From: Elusimicrobiota bacterium
GTDB lineage: Bacteria; Elusimicrobiota; Elusimicrobia; FEN-1173
Length of the DNA stretch: 11,885 bases
Direction of reading: 5' to 3'
NCBI GenBank assembly: GCA_003158755.1
Contig: PMLF01000174.1
Span: forward strand, 1-11,885
Shown here: in pieces, positions 5,750-11,885 of the stretch
Numbering within the stretch: the stretch's first letter is position 1
How the letters are laid out: each line of letters begins with the position of its first letter
Notes under the pieces: model-generated
What the model saw: the letters and a program-made list of their open reading frames with translations, nothing else
What the model was told of the DNA's origin: nothing
The model's database searches: none
Program-made: the position numbers and the translations under genes

Positions 5750-6107
5750 AAGCGTCGTATACACTCGTCAGCGCAAGAAGAAGTGGTTCCGCCGGGCCAA
5801 GGGCGCGTACGCGAGCAAGTCCACCCGTTGGCGCATGGTGATCCAGCACCTGGAAAAATCCATGCGGTACATGTATGTGGGGCGCAAGGACAAAAAGCGC
5901 GATCTCCGCGCCATCTGGATCCAGCGGATCAACGCCGTGGCTCGCCAGAACGATCTGAGCTATTCCCGGTTCATGAACGGCCTGAAGAACGCCGGCGTGC
6001 TCCTGGATCGGAAGATCCTGGCGGATATGTCCCTGAACGACCCCAAGACCTTCGCGGAATTGGCTCAGTTGTCCAAGGACAACCAGAAAAAAGTAGCGGT
6101 CGCTTAA
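5739..6107 (+). CDS. rplT: Large ribosomal subunit protein bL20
   Basis: A 122-residue 50S protein needed early in assembly, with an extended basic N-terminal tail and a globular C-terminal domain. Family blocks include RAKGAYASKSTRWR, MYVGRKDKKRDLRAIWIQRINA, and the highly conserved ARQNDLSYSRFMNGLKNAG followed by LDRKILADMS. The N terminus (MRVKSVVYTRQRKKKW) is slightly diverged from the usual form starting MPRVKRG. The ATG at 5739 lies inside the end of rpmI, 11 nt before that gene's stop ends, with AAGGAT 11 nt upstream, so initiation likely depends on ribosomes finishing rpmI. A powerful terminator follows within 15 nt, closing the operon. In other bacteria L20 is the autogenous repressor of this operon. 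Confidence 0.97.
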   Translation: MRVKSVVYTRQRKKKWFRRAKGAYASKSTRWRMVIQHLEKSMRYMYVGRKDKKRDLRAIWIQRINAVARQNDLSYSRFMNGLKNAGVLLDRKILADMSLNDPKTFAELAQLSKDNQKKVAVA

Positions 6108-6118
6108 CCTTACTTAAT

Positions 6119-6168
6119 AAAGCGGAAGGTCGATCGAGCCGAAAGCGGCTCATCGACCTTCCGCTTTT
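6119..6168 (+). terminator. Strong intrinsic terminator between rplT and pheS
   Basis: AAAGCGGAAGGTCGAT (6119-6134) pairs perfectly with ATCGACCTTCCGCTTT (6152-6167). After a single bulged C, GAGCC (6136-6140) pairs with GGCTC (6147-6151) around a 6-nt loop. TTTT (6165-6168), then GC and TTT, follow. This is a textbook rho-independent terminator and may also work weakly on the other strand. The pheS ATG is only 19 nt after the T-tract. Confidence 0.92.
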
Positions 6169-6176
6169 GCTTTAAT
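6168..6176 (+). promoter_or_regulatory. Candidate extended -10 for pheS, overlapping the terminator tail
   Basis: TGCTTTAAT is a TGn extended -10 with 5 of 6 consensus bases. It resembles the rpmB and infC elements, but no recognisable -35 lies upstream (the position falls in the terminator stem). Transcription would start near 6183, only about 5 nt before the pheS ATG. pheS has no visible Shine-Dalgarno, which would be consistent with a nearly leaderless message. Confidence 0.3.
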
Positions 6177-6187
6177 TGTAAACTGCG

Positions 6188-7243
6188 ATGAGTGAATCCT
6201 TCGAACAACTAAATAAATATCAAGTTGACAGCCTTCATGAAACGTCCGAGGCCGCCACGCCGGAGGCGTTGGACGCCGTCCACCTGAAATACCTGGGACG
6301 GAAAGAAGGTCTCCTCACCCAGCTTCTCCAAACCCTTCCCTCGCTCCCGCCGGACCAACGAAAAGAACTCGGCCGTAAGGCCAACGAGGCCAAGAGGGCC
6401 CTGGAATCCGCCTTGGCGGAAAAGAAACAGTCCCTCGAATCCGCCCGGCTGACCAAAACCTTGTCCGAGACCGCCGAAGACCTGACTCTCCCCGGGACGC
6501 CGCTGGTCCGAGGAGGACTCCACCCCCTGACGAAGGTGGAGGAAGACATCGTCGCCGTCTTCCAGCGCCTCGGGTTCAACGTGGCGGAAGGGCCTGAAGT
6601 GGAGACCGACGACAACAACTTCACGGCGCTGAACCATCCGCCGGACCACCCCGCCCGGGACTCCCACGACACGTTTTACCTCAAATCCCACAAGGACGCG
6701 GCGGGAGCGCCGCTCCTCCTGAGAACCCATACCTCGCCGGTGCAGATACGCTACATGAAAACCCATAAACCGCCCCTCTACATCGTCGCTCCGGGACGAG
6801 TCTTCCGCCACGAGGCGGTGGACGCCACCCACTCATTCGTGTTCCACCAAGTCGAAGGGCTGGCCGTGGACGAGGGGATTTCCCTGGCGGACCTGAAGGG
6901 GGCTCTCACCCTTTTCGCCCGGGAAATGTTCGGCGGAAGCGCCGAGGTGCGATTCCGTCCGTCCTACTTCCCTTTCGTCGAGCCCGGCATCGAAGTGGAC
7001 ATCTCCTGCGCCTTCTGTTCCGGGAAAGGTTGCCGCGTTTGCAAGAACACCGGCTGGGTGGAAATGCTGGGAGCGGGTCTCGTCCATCCCAACGTCCTGC
7101 GCGGAGTGGGCCTGGACCCCGGAAAATTCTCCGGCTACGCCTTCGGCATCGGCGTGGAGCGGGTCGCCATGTTCAAATACGGCGTCGACGACATGCGGCT
7201 TTTCTATGAAAACGACGTCCGCTTCCTGAGGCAGTTCCGATGA
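6188..7243 (+). CDS. pheS: Phenylalanyl-tRNA synthetase alpha subunit
   Basis: A 351-residue class II aminoacyl-tRNA synthetase subunit. With PheT it forms the alpha2-beta2 enzyme charging tRNA-Phe. The N-terminal ~90 residues form the charged coiled-coil arm that contacts tRNA. Motif 1 lies around HPLTKVEEDIVAVFQRLGF. Motif 2 is in YIVAPGRVFRHEAVDATHS followed by FHQVEGL. Motif 3 is in GYAFGIGVERVAMFKYG. A C-X2-C-X4-C-X2-C knuckle (C274, C277, C282, C285) precedes TGWVEMLGAGLVHPNVL; it is common in some PheS lineages and absent from E. coli, and may bind zinc. ATG 6188 gives the normal N terminus, although no ribosome-binding site is visible. The stop codon overlaps the pheT start as ATGA. 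Confidence 0.97.
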   Translation: MSESFEQLNKYQVDSLHETSEAATPEALDAVHLKYLGRKEGLLTQLLQTLPSLPPDQRKELGRKANEAKRALESALAEKKQSLESARLTKTLSETAEDLTLPGTPLVRGGLHPLTKVEEDIVAVFQRLGFNVAEGPEVETDDNNFTALNHPPDHPARDSHDTFYLKSHKDAAGAPLLLRTHTSPVQIRYMKTHKPPLYIVAPGRVFRHEAVDATHSFVFHQVEGLAVDEGISLADLKGALTLFAREMFGGSAEVRFRPSYFPFVEPGIEVDISCAFCSGKGCRVCKNTGWVEMLGAGLVHPNVLRGVGLDPGKFSGYAFGIGVERVAMFKYGVDDMRLFYENDVRFLRQFR

Positions 7244-9609
7244 AAGTCTCCCTCCAGTGGCTCAAGGAGTTCGTTGACTTCGACCTCTCGGCCGAGGAAG
7301 TGGTGAAACTTTTGCGGTCTCTGGGGTTCGATACCGCCTCCATCGAACGCGTGGGGGCGGGCGTGTCGAACGTGGTGACGGCCAAAGTGGAGTCCCGCGA
7401 GAAGCACCCCAACGCGGACAAGCTGTCCCTCTGCAATGTCTTCGACGGGACCACCCGTTTCCGGGTGGTCTGCGGCGCGCCCAACGTTGCGGCCGGGCAA
7501 ACGGTTCCCTTGGCCCGCGTCGGGGCGAAACTTCCGGGCGGCATCGAGATCAAGCCCGCCACCATCCGGGGAGAGGATTCCCAGGGAATGCTTTGCTCCA
7601 ACCGGGAGCTGGGGTTGGGGGAAGACCACGACGGCATCCTCGTCTTGCCCGAGGGGACTCCTCTCGGCGAGGACATCAACAAAACACTTTTTCTGAACGA
7701 TTCGGTCCTGGACGTGGAAGTCATGCCCAACCGGCCGGACCTGCTTTCCCATTGGGGGGTGGCGAGGGAAATCTCCGCGGCTCTTCGGAAACCGTTGAAG
7801 ATGCCCGACGCCTCCATCCCCGACGCCTCCGCCGCCGACCTGGTGTGGCTGAAAGAACCGTCTCTCTGTTCCCGCTACATCGGCCGGACGTTCGGAGCCG
7901 TGAAAGTAGGTCCGTCTCCGCTTTGGATGAAACTGCGACTGGAGCGGTGCGGAATCCGGTCCATCAACAATCTGGTGGACGTCACCAACTACGTGATGCT
8001 GGAACTGGGCCACCCCCTGCACGTCTTCGATTTCGATTCCTTGACGAGCGGGCGCGTGACCGTCCGGCTGGGCGCGGAGGGGGAAAAGTTGTCCTGCCTC
8101 GACGGGGTCGAACGCTCCGTGGACGGTCGTTTAATCATCGCTGACGACGCCCGGCCACTCGCCGTCGCCGGGGTCATCGGCGGCGGCCCTTCGTCGGTTT
8201 CCGATAAAACGAAAAACGTCCTTCTGGAATCGGCCCATTTTCAGCCGTCCCACGTGCGAGCCACGCGTCGGAAATTGAATTTGGTCACCGAAAGCTCCTA
8301 CCGCTTCGAACGCGGAACCGATCGGGAGATGGCCTCCGTCGCCTCCCGGCGGGCGGCCCATCTGATCCTTTCCTTGGGCGGCGGGAAGATGACCGGCGCT
8401 CGGGACGTCCAAGGCGACGTCCCCGCTTCCATCCTCGTCCGGTTCGACCCCAGCCGCGTCGAAAGCCTGCTCGGATTTCCGATCTCCGCTAATGAAATTC
8501 GAGAATCCATGGAACGATTGGGGTTCACGGTCCAATCCGACGGCTCGACGCTCCAATTGACTCCGCCCTTGCACCGCGGCGACGTCCGAGACATCGCCGA
8601 CGTGGCCGAGGAAGTCGGACGCCTGGCCGGATTCGACCGGGTACCCGTTCGAATCCGCGCCGCCGCTCAAAATCTGGAATCTCCTTCCGCCGAACGCCGT
8701 TTGCTGGCGGACGGACGGGACTACTTGATCGGCCAGGGTTTTCTGGAAGCGAAAAACTACGGTTTGGTCTCAAAAGCCGCGTGGTCCGCCTTGACCGGAA
8801 GGGTGTCTGAGGGACTGGTTGAGTTGGACAACCCCCTGTCCCTTTCCGGCGAGCTTCTGGCCCCGAGCCTTTTGCCTCTGCTCCTGGCCAACCTCCAGCT
8901 CAACCGCCGACGGGGGACGACGAACGCGCGCCTCTTCGAGGTCGCCCGCGCCTTTTCCGACGACAAGGGCGCCGCCCGGGAACAGCGGCTGCTTTCGTTC
9001 GTCGCGGGGGGGAACGACCACGACGAACATTGGAAGTTCAAACCCCGCGCCCTCGAGTTTTGGGACGTCAAAGCCTGGGTGGAAGGGCTCTTGAATTCCT
9101 GGCGGATTCCCGGCGTCCGCTTCGAAGCCCTCGGTGTTCCCCCGTTCCTTCATCCGTCCCAGGCTCGAGTCCTTTACGTTGGCGCTTCGCCCATGGGTCT
9201 CTTCGGACGCCTCCATCCGATGAAAGCCGACGCGCTCGACCTTTCCCGGGACACCTTCGTCGCCGAACTCGACCTGACCGCCCTCACCGCCGTCAAACCA
9301 TCGGAATCCGGTCACGCCGGCCTTCCCGCTTATCCGGCGTTGATCCGGGATTTCTCCCTGGTGTTCCCCGGGGACGTTTCCTGGGATGCCGTATCCGCGT
9401 TCGTTGCTCGGGAAGCGGAAAACGCGGAAACGGTGGAACTCTTCGACGTTTACAAAGGAGAAGGACTCCCTCCGGAACACCGGAGCCTCGCTTTCCGCGT
9501 TTCCTTCCGCAATCCCCGTCGGACGCTGACGGACGCCGAAGTCGGAAAAACCCAGGAGAAACTTTTGGCCGGTTTGAGGGATCGATTCAAGGCGGTCCTC
9601 CGCCAATGA
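7240..9609 (+). CDS. pheT: Phenylalanyl-tRNA synthetase beta subunit
   Basis: A 789-residue partner of PheS, full length for the family and unbroken. The N-terminal EMAP/OB-type tRNA-binding domain has HPNADKLS at 56-63 and the block EDSQGMLCSN at 112-121. A B1-type segment with VMPNRPDLLSHWGVARE starts at 161. The B3/B4 editing domain contains NNLVDVTNYVMLELGHPLHV at 243-262. B5 and the catalytic-like core follow, and the last ~90 residues form the ferredoxin-like anticodon-binding domain (AYPALIRDFSLVF, then RSLAFRVSFRNPRRTLTD). TGAGG 8 nt before the ATG is a usable ribosome-binding site within pheS, and the ATGA overlap ties PheT output to PheS. Its own stop overlaps the next gene in the same way. 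A G7 run lies at 9006-9012. Confidence 0.97.
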   Translation: MKVSLQWLKEFVDFDLSAEEVVKLLRSLGFDTASIERVGAGVSNVVTAKVESREKHPNADKLSLCNVFDGTTRFRVVCGAPNVAAGQTVPLARVGAKLPGGIEIKPATIRGEDSQGMLCSNRELGLGEDHDGILVLPEGTPLGEDINKTLFLNDSVLDVEVMPNRPDLLSHWGVAREISAALRKPLKMPDASIPDASAADLVWLKEPSLCSRYIGRTFGAVKVGPSPLWMKLRLERCGIRSINNLVDVTNYVMLELGHPLHVFDFDSLTSGRVTVRLGAEGEKLSCLDGVERSVDGRLIIADDARPLAVAGVIGGGPSSVSDKTKNVLLESAHFQPSHVRATRRKLNLVTESSYRFERGTDREMASVASRRAAHLILSLGGGKMTGARDVQGDVPASILVRFDPSRVESLLGFPISANEIRESMERLGFTVQSDGSTLQLTPPLHRGDVRDIADVAEEVGRLAGFDRVPVRIRAAAQNLESPSAERRLLADGRDYLIGQGFLEAKNYGLVSKAAWSALTGRVSEGLVELDNPLSLSGELLAPSLLPLLLANLQLNRRRGTTNARLFEVARAFSDDKGAAREQRLLSFVAGGNDHDEHWKFKPRALEFWDVKAWVEGLLNSWRIPGVRFEALGVPPFLHPSQARVLYVGASPMGLFGRLHPMKADALDLSRDTFVAELDLTALTAVKPSESGHAGLPAYPALIRDFSLVFPGDVSWDAVSAFVAREAENAETVELFDVYKGEGLPPEHRSLAFRVSFRNPRRTLTDAEVGKTQEKLLAGLRDRFKAVLRQ

Positions 9610-10322
9610 GAACGGCGCGCAGGATCCTCCTGGCCTCGTTGGGGATCGCCGCGCTCCTCACCCTCTTCGGCTGCGTCTATTTGCGCCTCCTCGAAGTAAA
9701 AAGCCAACTCCGCGATTTCGACGCCCACTTCACCACGGGAGGCCGGCCTTCCTGGCATGTGGAGTTCAAGAACCCGGTCCTCACCGCCAAAGACGCGATA
9801 TTCATGATCGGCGCGCCCCCGCTTTCCATCTCCACGGGAACGGGAGAGGACATCTATCATTTCGAATTCGAGATGGTCCGAAGCACCCCCGCCGTTCCAA
9901 CGGCTCTGGAGAGACTCTCGCTGCAGCTCCATCTGAAAGAGAAAATGCTTCTGCGGATCGAAGCGCCGGAAACGTTCCTGCTCTATTTCTCCCGCCGCGT
10001 TCTGGAAGAGACCCTGCGACAAGCCAAAGACGCGGAAGTCTTTCAATTGGAAAGGACCGCCCGAGCGACGGTCCGCTTGTCCAAGGACGCCGACGCGGAA
10101 CTCCCCAGCTTGGAACGCACCCGCCTCCTCCTGGGAGAGCCCATGGAATCCCGTAAGGATGGTCCTCTTTGGACGCTCACCTATCGGTACCGCATCGTCG
10201 GCGACAAACGGGAAAAACCCGCCATCGCCGCCCGGCTTACTTTCCTTCCCGACGGTTCCATGATCCGGGCCGTCATCTCCTGGGGTATTTCGACGGTGGA
10301 CGCTACCTTTCCTCGTGAATAG
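9606..10322 (+). CDS. Predicted lipoprotein, unknown function
   Basis: A 238-residue protein that I cannot assign to a family. It starts MRTARRILLASLGIAALLTL, a classic basic n-region and hydrophobic core. LFGC follows, with candidate lipidated Cys23. The mature part is mixed alpha/beta and charged, and ends in LTYRYRIVGDKREKP, then a beta-rich segment (LTFLPDGSMIRAVISWGIS). It has no further Cys. No transmembrane segment follows the signal, so it would be anchored by lipid on the inner or outer membrane. The ATG overlaps the pheT stop (ATGA). The nearest purine-rich site, AAGG, is 13 nt away, so translation probably depends on coupling. Its end overlaps the mltA-like gene by 8 nt, and the two lipoproteins may work together at the cell wall. 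The reading frame is convincing; the function is unknown. Confidence 0.8.
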   Translation: MRTARRILLASLGIAALLTLFGCVYLRLLEVKSQLRDFDAHFTTGGRPSWHVEFKNPVLTAKDAIFMIGAPPLSISTGTGEDIYHFEFEMVRSTPAVPTALERLSLQLHLKEKMLLRIEAPETFLLYFSRRVLEETLRQAKDAEVFQLERTARATVRLSKDADAELPSLERTRLLLGEPMESRKDGPLWTLTYRYRIVGDKREKPAIAARLTFLPDGSMIRAVISWGISTVDATFPRE

Positions 10323-11592
10323 AACCAAGGCAAAAGGTAAAAGGAAAAAGGCAAAAGTAAGGAATTCCCATTTAGGGTTCCCTTCCACCCTTTTGCCTTT
10401 TACCTTTTTACTTTTTCCTTTCTTTTTTGCCGCCTGCCTGGGCCCCATGCCCCGCTTCAAAACGCCGATATCACCGACCCCGGTTTCGTCTCCGTCCGCT
10501 CCCGAACCCATCGCCCCGGCGCCCCTGTCTCCCGACGGCGCCTCCCTCATCCCGACGCCCGAGGATCGATTCCCCGACCTCGTCGACGACGGCGGCCTCA
10601 TGGACCTCGCGGACGCCGTTCGCCGGAGCCTCGACTATTACCGGTCCCTCCCAGCCGGGACTTCGTTCATCGTGGGGCCCGAACGCGTGACCGCGGCGAG
10701 GATGGCCGAGTCTCTGCAAACCTTTCTCGGCCTCATGGACCTGCCCCCCGACGAATTCCAACGGGGAGCGCACCGACTCTTCCGGGCCTATCAATCCCCC
10801 GGCGCCGACCGCCAGGGGACCGTCACCTTTTCCGCCTATTACGAGCACACGTTGGATGCCTCCCTAAAACAGGGGGGGGAATTCCAGTTCCCAATCTATG
10901 GACGACCAAACGATTTGGTGGAAATGGATTCGCCTCGGGGCAATACCGTGGGGCGCTACGAAAACGGGAAACTGGTCCCCTATTTCACGCGGAAGGAAAT
11001 TGATTCGGGCGGCGCCCTGGAAGGGAAAGGCCTTGAAATCGCCTGGGCGGCGGATCCGTTGGATATTTTTTTCCTTCAAGTGCAGGGGTCCGGGTGGCTG
11101 CGAATCCCGGGGGAAAACAAAATGTTGCGGGTTCGTTTTTCCGCCCACAACGGCCGTCCCTATCAGTCGGTGGGCGGCGCCATGATCCAGAGGGGACTCT
11201 TGAAGGGTGAGGGCTCCGCACGGATGAAGATGCGGCAGTACATGACCCGGCATCGCGAAGAACGTCAGGAGCTTTTGAACTTGAACCCCCGGTATGTCTT
11301 CTTCAAACTGGACGACGGTCCCGACGCTCCCTACGCCTTCGGCTCGATCCACCGGCCCCTCACCACCCGCCGCTCCGTCGCCGCCGACAAAGCGCTCTTT
11401 CCGCCCGGAGCCCTGGCCTGGATGTCGACGGAAAAACCCCGGACTTCCCGGTTCGTCCTGATCCAAGACGAAGGCGGAGCCATCCAAGGCCCGGGCCGCA
11501 TCGACTATTTCGTGGGAGCGGGAAAAGACGCCGAGAATTACGCCGTCCGCTTCTGGACCCCCGGGACATTTTACGTTCTTGTCCCAAGATGA
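10315..11592 (+). CDS. mltA: MltA-type membrane-bound lytic murein transglycosylase (lipoprotein)
   Basis: A 425-residue protein of the MltA/3D family, which cleaves the MurNAc-GlcNAc bond of peptidoglycan to form 1,6-anhydro-MurNAc ends. Family blocks are FSAYYE at 172-177, LEIAWAADPLDIFFLQVQGSG ending at residue 260, AHNGRPYQSVGGAM, and the C-terminal 3D region. All three conserved aspartates are present: D358 in SVAAD, D385 in IQDEGGAIQG, and D397 in RIDYF. The second falls in the block that carries the catalytic Asp in the E. coli enzyme. The N terminus has a basic stretch (KAKGKRKKAK), a Phe/Leu-rich core and FFFAAC with candidate lipid-attached Cys41, then a Pro/Ser-rich linker. GTG 10315 is chosen because only it supplies the signal; it overlaps the upstream stop by 8 nt and lacks a clear ribosome-binding site. 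The signal peptide is encoded by an inverted repeat. A G8 run is at 10872-10879. Confidence 0.9.
   Translation: MNRTKAKGKRKKAKVRNSHLGFPSTLLPFTFLLFPFFFAACLGPMPRFKTPISPTPVSSPSAPEPIAPAPLSPDGASLIPTPEDRFPDLVDDGGLMDLADAVRRSLDYYRSLPAGTSFIVGPERVTAARMAESLQTFLGLMDLPPDEFQRGAHRLFRAYQSPGADRQGTVTFSAYYEHTLDASLKQGGEFQFPIYGRPNDLVEMDSPRGNTVGRYENGKLVPYFTRKEIDSGGALEGKGLEIAWAADPLDIFFLQVQGSGWLRIPGENKMLRVRFSAHNGRPYQSVGGAMIQRGLLKGEGSARMKMRQYMTRHREERQELLNLNPRYVFFKLDDGPDAPYAFGSIHRPLTTRRSVAADKALFPPGALAWMSTEKPRTSRFVLIQDEGGAIQGPGRIDYFVGAGKDAENYAVRFWTPGTFYVLVPR
10327..10420 (+). repeat. Imperfect inverted repeat of A-rich heptamers at the mltA start
   Basis: The left arm (10327-10364) is a run of NAAAAGG heptamers (CAAAAGG, TAAAAGG, AAAAAGG, CAAAAGT). 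The right arm (10383-10420) is its reverse complement in kind, matching at about 31 of 38 positions. The 18-nt centre can extend the stem: GGAA/TTCC, then CCC/GGG around ATTTA. It looks like a dispersed intergenic or MITE-like hairpin element that has become part of the coding region of the mltA-like gene. Whether it recurs in the genome cannot be seen from this window. Confidence 0.75.
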
Positions 11593-11616
11593 ACATTCCG
11601 CCGTCCGGAGCGTCCC

Positions 11617-11817
11617 ATGTCGGAAAAATGCGAGAAACTGGACCAATGCGGGTTTTTCAGAGAATTTCACGGAAACACGGAAGTCGCCCAGAGGGGATGG
11701 GTTCGAATGTTCTGCGATTCAAAAGAACAATCGGAAATATGTAAGAGAAAGATCTTCTCCAAAAAAAACGGTCACCCGCCCGCCGACAACTTGTCTCCGA
11801 CGGGTTTCATGCTCTAA
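11617..11817 (+). CDS. Small four-cysteine protein, conserved-hypothetical type
   Basis: A 66-residue soluble protein with cysteines at 5, 11, 33 and 42 (C-X5-C-X21-C-X8-C) and a basic CKRK after the last one. It ends in a Pro-rich tail, HPPADNLSPTGFML. The spacing and the ending recall short conserved proteins from deltaproteobacteria and related groups that may bind metal or carry a disulfide, but I cannot name a characterised family. GGAG 6 nt before the ATG is a good ribosome-binding site, and ATG is the first codon of the conserved-looking segment. It lies 24 nt after the mltA-like gene and could be the last gene of that transcript. There is no signal peptide, so a cytosolic location is expected. 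The product is very likely real; its role is unknown. Confidence 0.75.
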   Translation: MSEKCEKLDQCGFFREFHGNTEVAQRGWVRMFCDSKEQSEICKRKIFSKKNGHPPADNLSPTGFML

Positions 11818-11821
11818 TGTT

Positions 11822-11842
11822 TTCGGGGGCTCCGCCCCCGAA
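11822..11842. repeat. Perfect GC-rich hairpin (REP-like) after the small Cys protein
   Basis: TTCGGGGGC (11822-11830) and GCCCCCGAA (11834-11842) form a perfect 9-bp stem with loop TCC, 4 nt after the stop codon. TGTTTT precedes it and no T-run follows, so it is not a standard terminator. Sequences of this form recur as dispersed intergenic repeats in many GC-rich genomes. Confidence 0.6.
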
Positions 11843-11859
11843 CCCCCAATATCAACGTC

Positions 11860-11876
11860 GTGGGCTTCCAGCCCAC
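11860..11876. repeat. Second hairpin of the intergenic pair
   Basis: GTGGGCT (11860-11866) and AGCCCAC (11870-11876) form a perfect 7-bp stem with a TCC loop, the same loop as the neighbouring hairpin. It stands 17 nt further on, and the two together look like a composite dispersed repeat that continues beyond the window. Confidence 0.55.
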
Positions 11877-11885
11877 ACCCGGCCA

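Noticed and set aside
6068..6083. Perfect palindrome GTTGTCCAAGGACAAC near the end of rplT
   Set aside because: It lies in conserved-type coding sequence with only a 2-nt centre, so it is a poor hairpin, and there is no context for an operator. Chance is the simplest reading.
6225..6230. Perfect TTGACA box early in pheS
   Set aside because: It lies inside the coding region and no acceptable -10 is found at 16-18 nt downstream.
9030..9605. Upstream extension of the lipoprotein frame inside pheT
   Set aside because: The open frame continues upstream but is a shadow of pheT. The signal peptide begins precisely at ATG 9606.
9450..10601. 383-codon - strand frame across the pheT end, the lipoprotein gene and mltA
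   Set aside because: It is antisense to three overlapping genes and has no motif or ribosome-binding site that I can support.
1..11885. tRNA genes, riboswitches, CRISPR arrays or transposase genes
   Set aside because: I read the intergenic gaps for cloverleaf, T-box and array-like patterns and found none. All gaps are under 150 nt apart from the stretch holding the small membrane protein.

Overview
The window is a piece of a GC-rich bacterial chromosome, almost fully coding, with every supported gene on the + strand. Two successive lipoprotein genes (one an MltA-type murein transglycosylase) point to a diderm (Gram-negative-type) cell. Nothing here fixes the phylum. The gene set (PPK2, GlgC, a GH57/DUF3536 protein, and infC starting at a non-AUG codon) would suit an under-sampled diderm lineage such as Elusimicrobiota or a deltaproteobacterial relative, but that is a weak inference from general familiarity.

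Region 1 (1-4149) deals with energy and carbon storage. It holds the C-terminal part of a PPK2-family polyphosphate:nucleotide phosphotransferase, then glgC (ADP-glucose pyrophosphorylase), then an 802-residue GH57/DUF3536 protein whose ATG directly follows the glgC stop codon. GlgC supplies ADP-glucose for glycogen, and the zero-gap GH57 partner probably acts on the same alpha-glucan. No glycogen synthase gene is in view.

Region 2 (4150-4623) is short and more AT-rich. It has a small predicted membrane or secreted protein of unknown function with its own strong Shine-Dalgarno, followed by a modest terminator and the rpmB promoter region.

Region 3 (4624-6168) is ribosomal and translational: rpmB (L28), then infC-rpmI-rplT (IF3, L35, L20). 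The infC promoter is close to consensus. infC appears to start at AUC, and rpmI and rplT overlap by 11 nt. The block ends in a very strong intrinsic terminator.

Region 4 (6188-11592) starts only about 20 nt after that terminator. pheS, pheT, a lipoprotein gene and an mltA-like gene are chained by 4-8 nt overlaps, so phenylalanyl-tRNA synthetase is co-translated with two envelope lipoproteins. The start of the mltA-like gene lies inside a long imperfect inverted repeat built of A-rich heptamers. One arm encodes the basic n-region and the other the hydrophobic core of the signal peptide.

Region 5 (11593-11885) holds a small four-cysteine protein and two GC-rich hairpins that look like dispersed intergenic repeats. 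There is no intergenic stretch over 300 bases. I saw no tRNA, rRNA, CRISPR array, transposase or phage gene.
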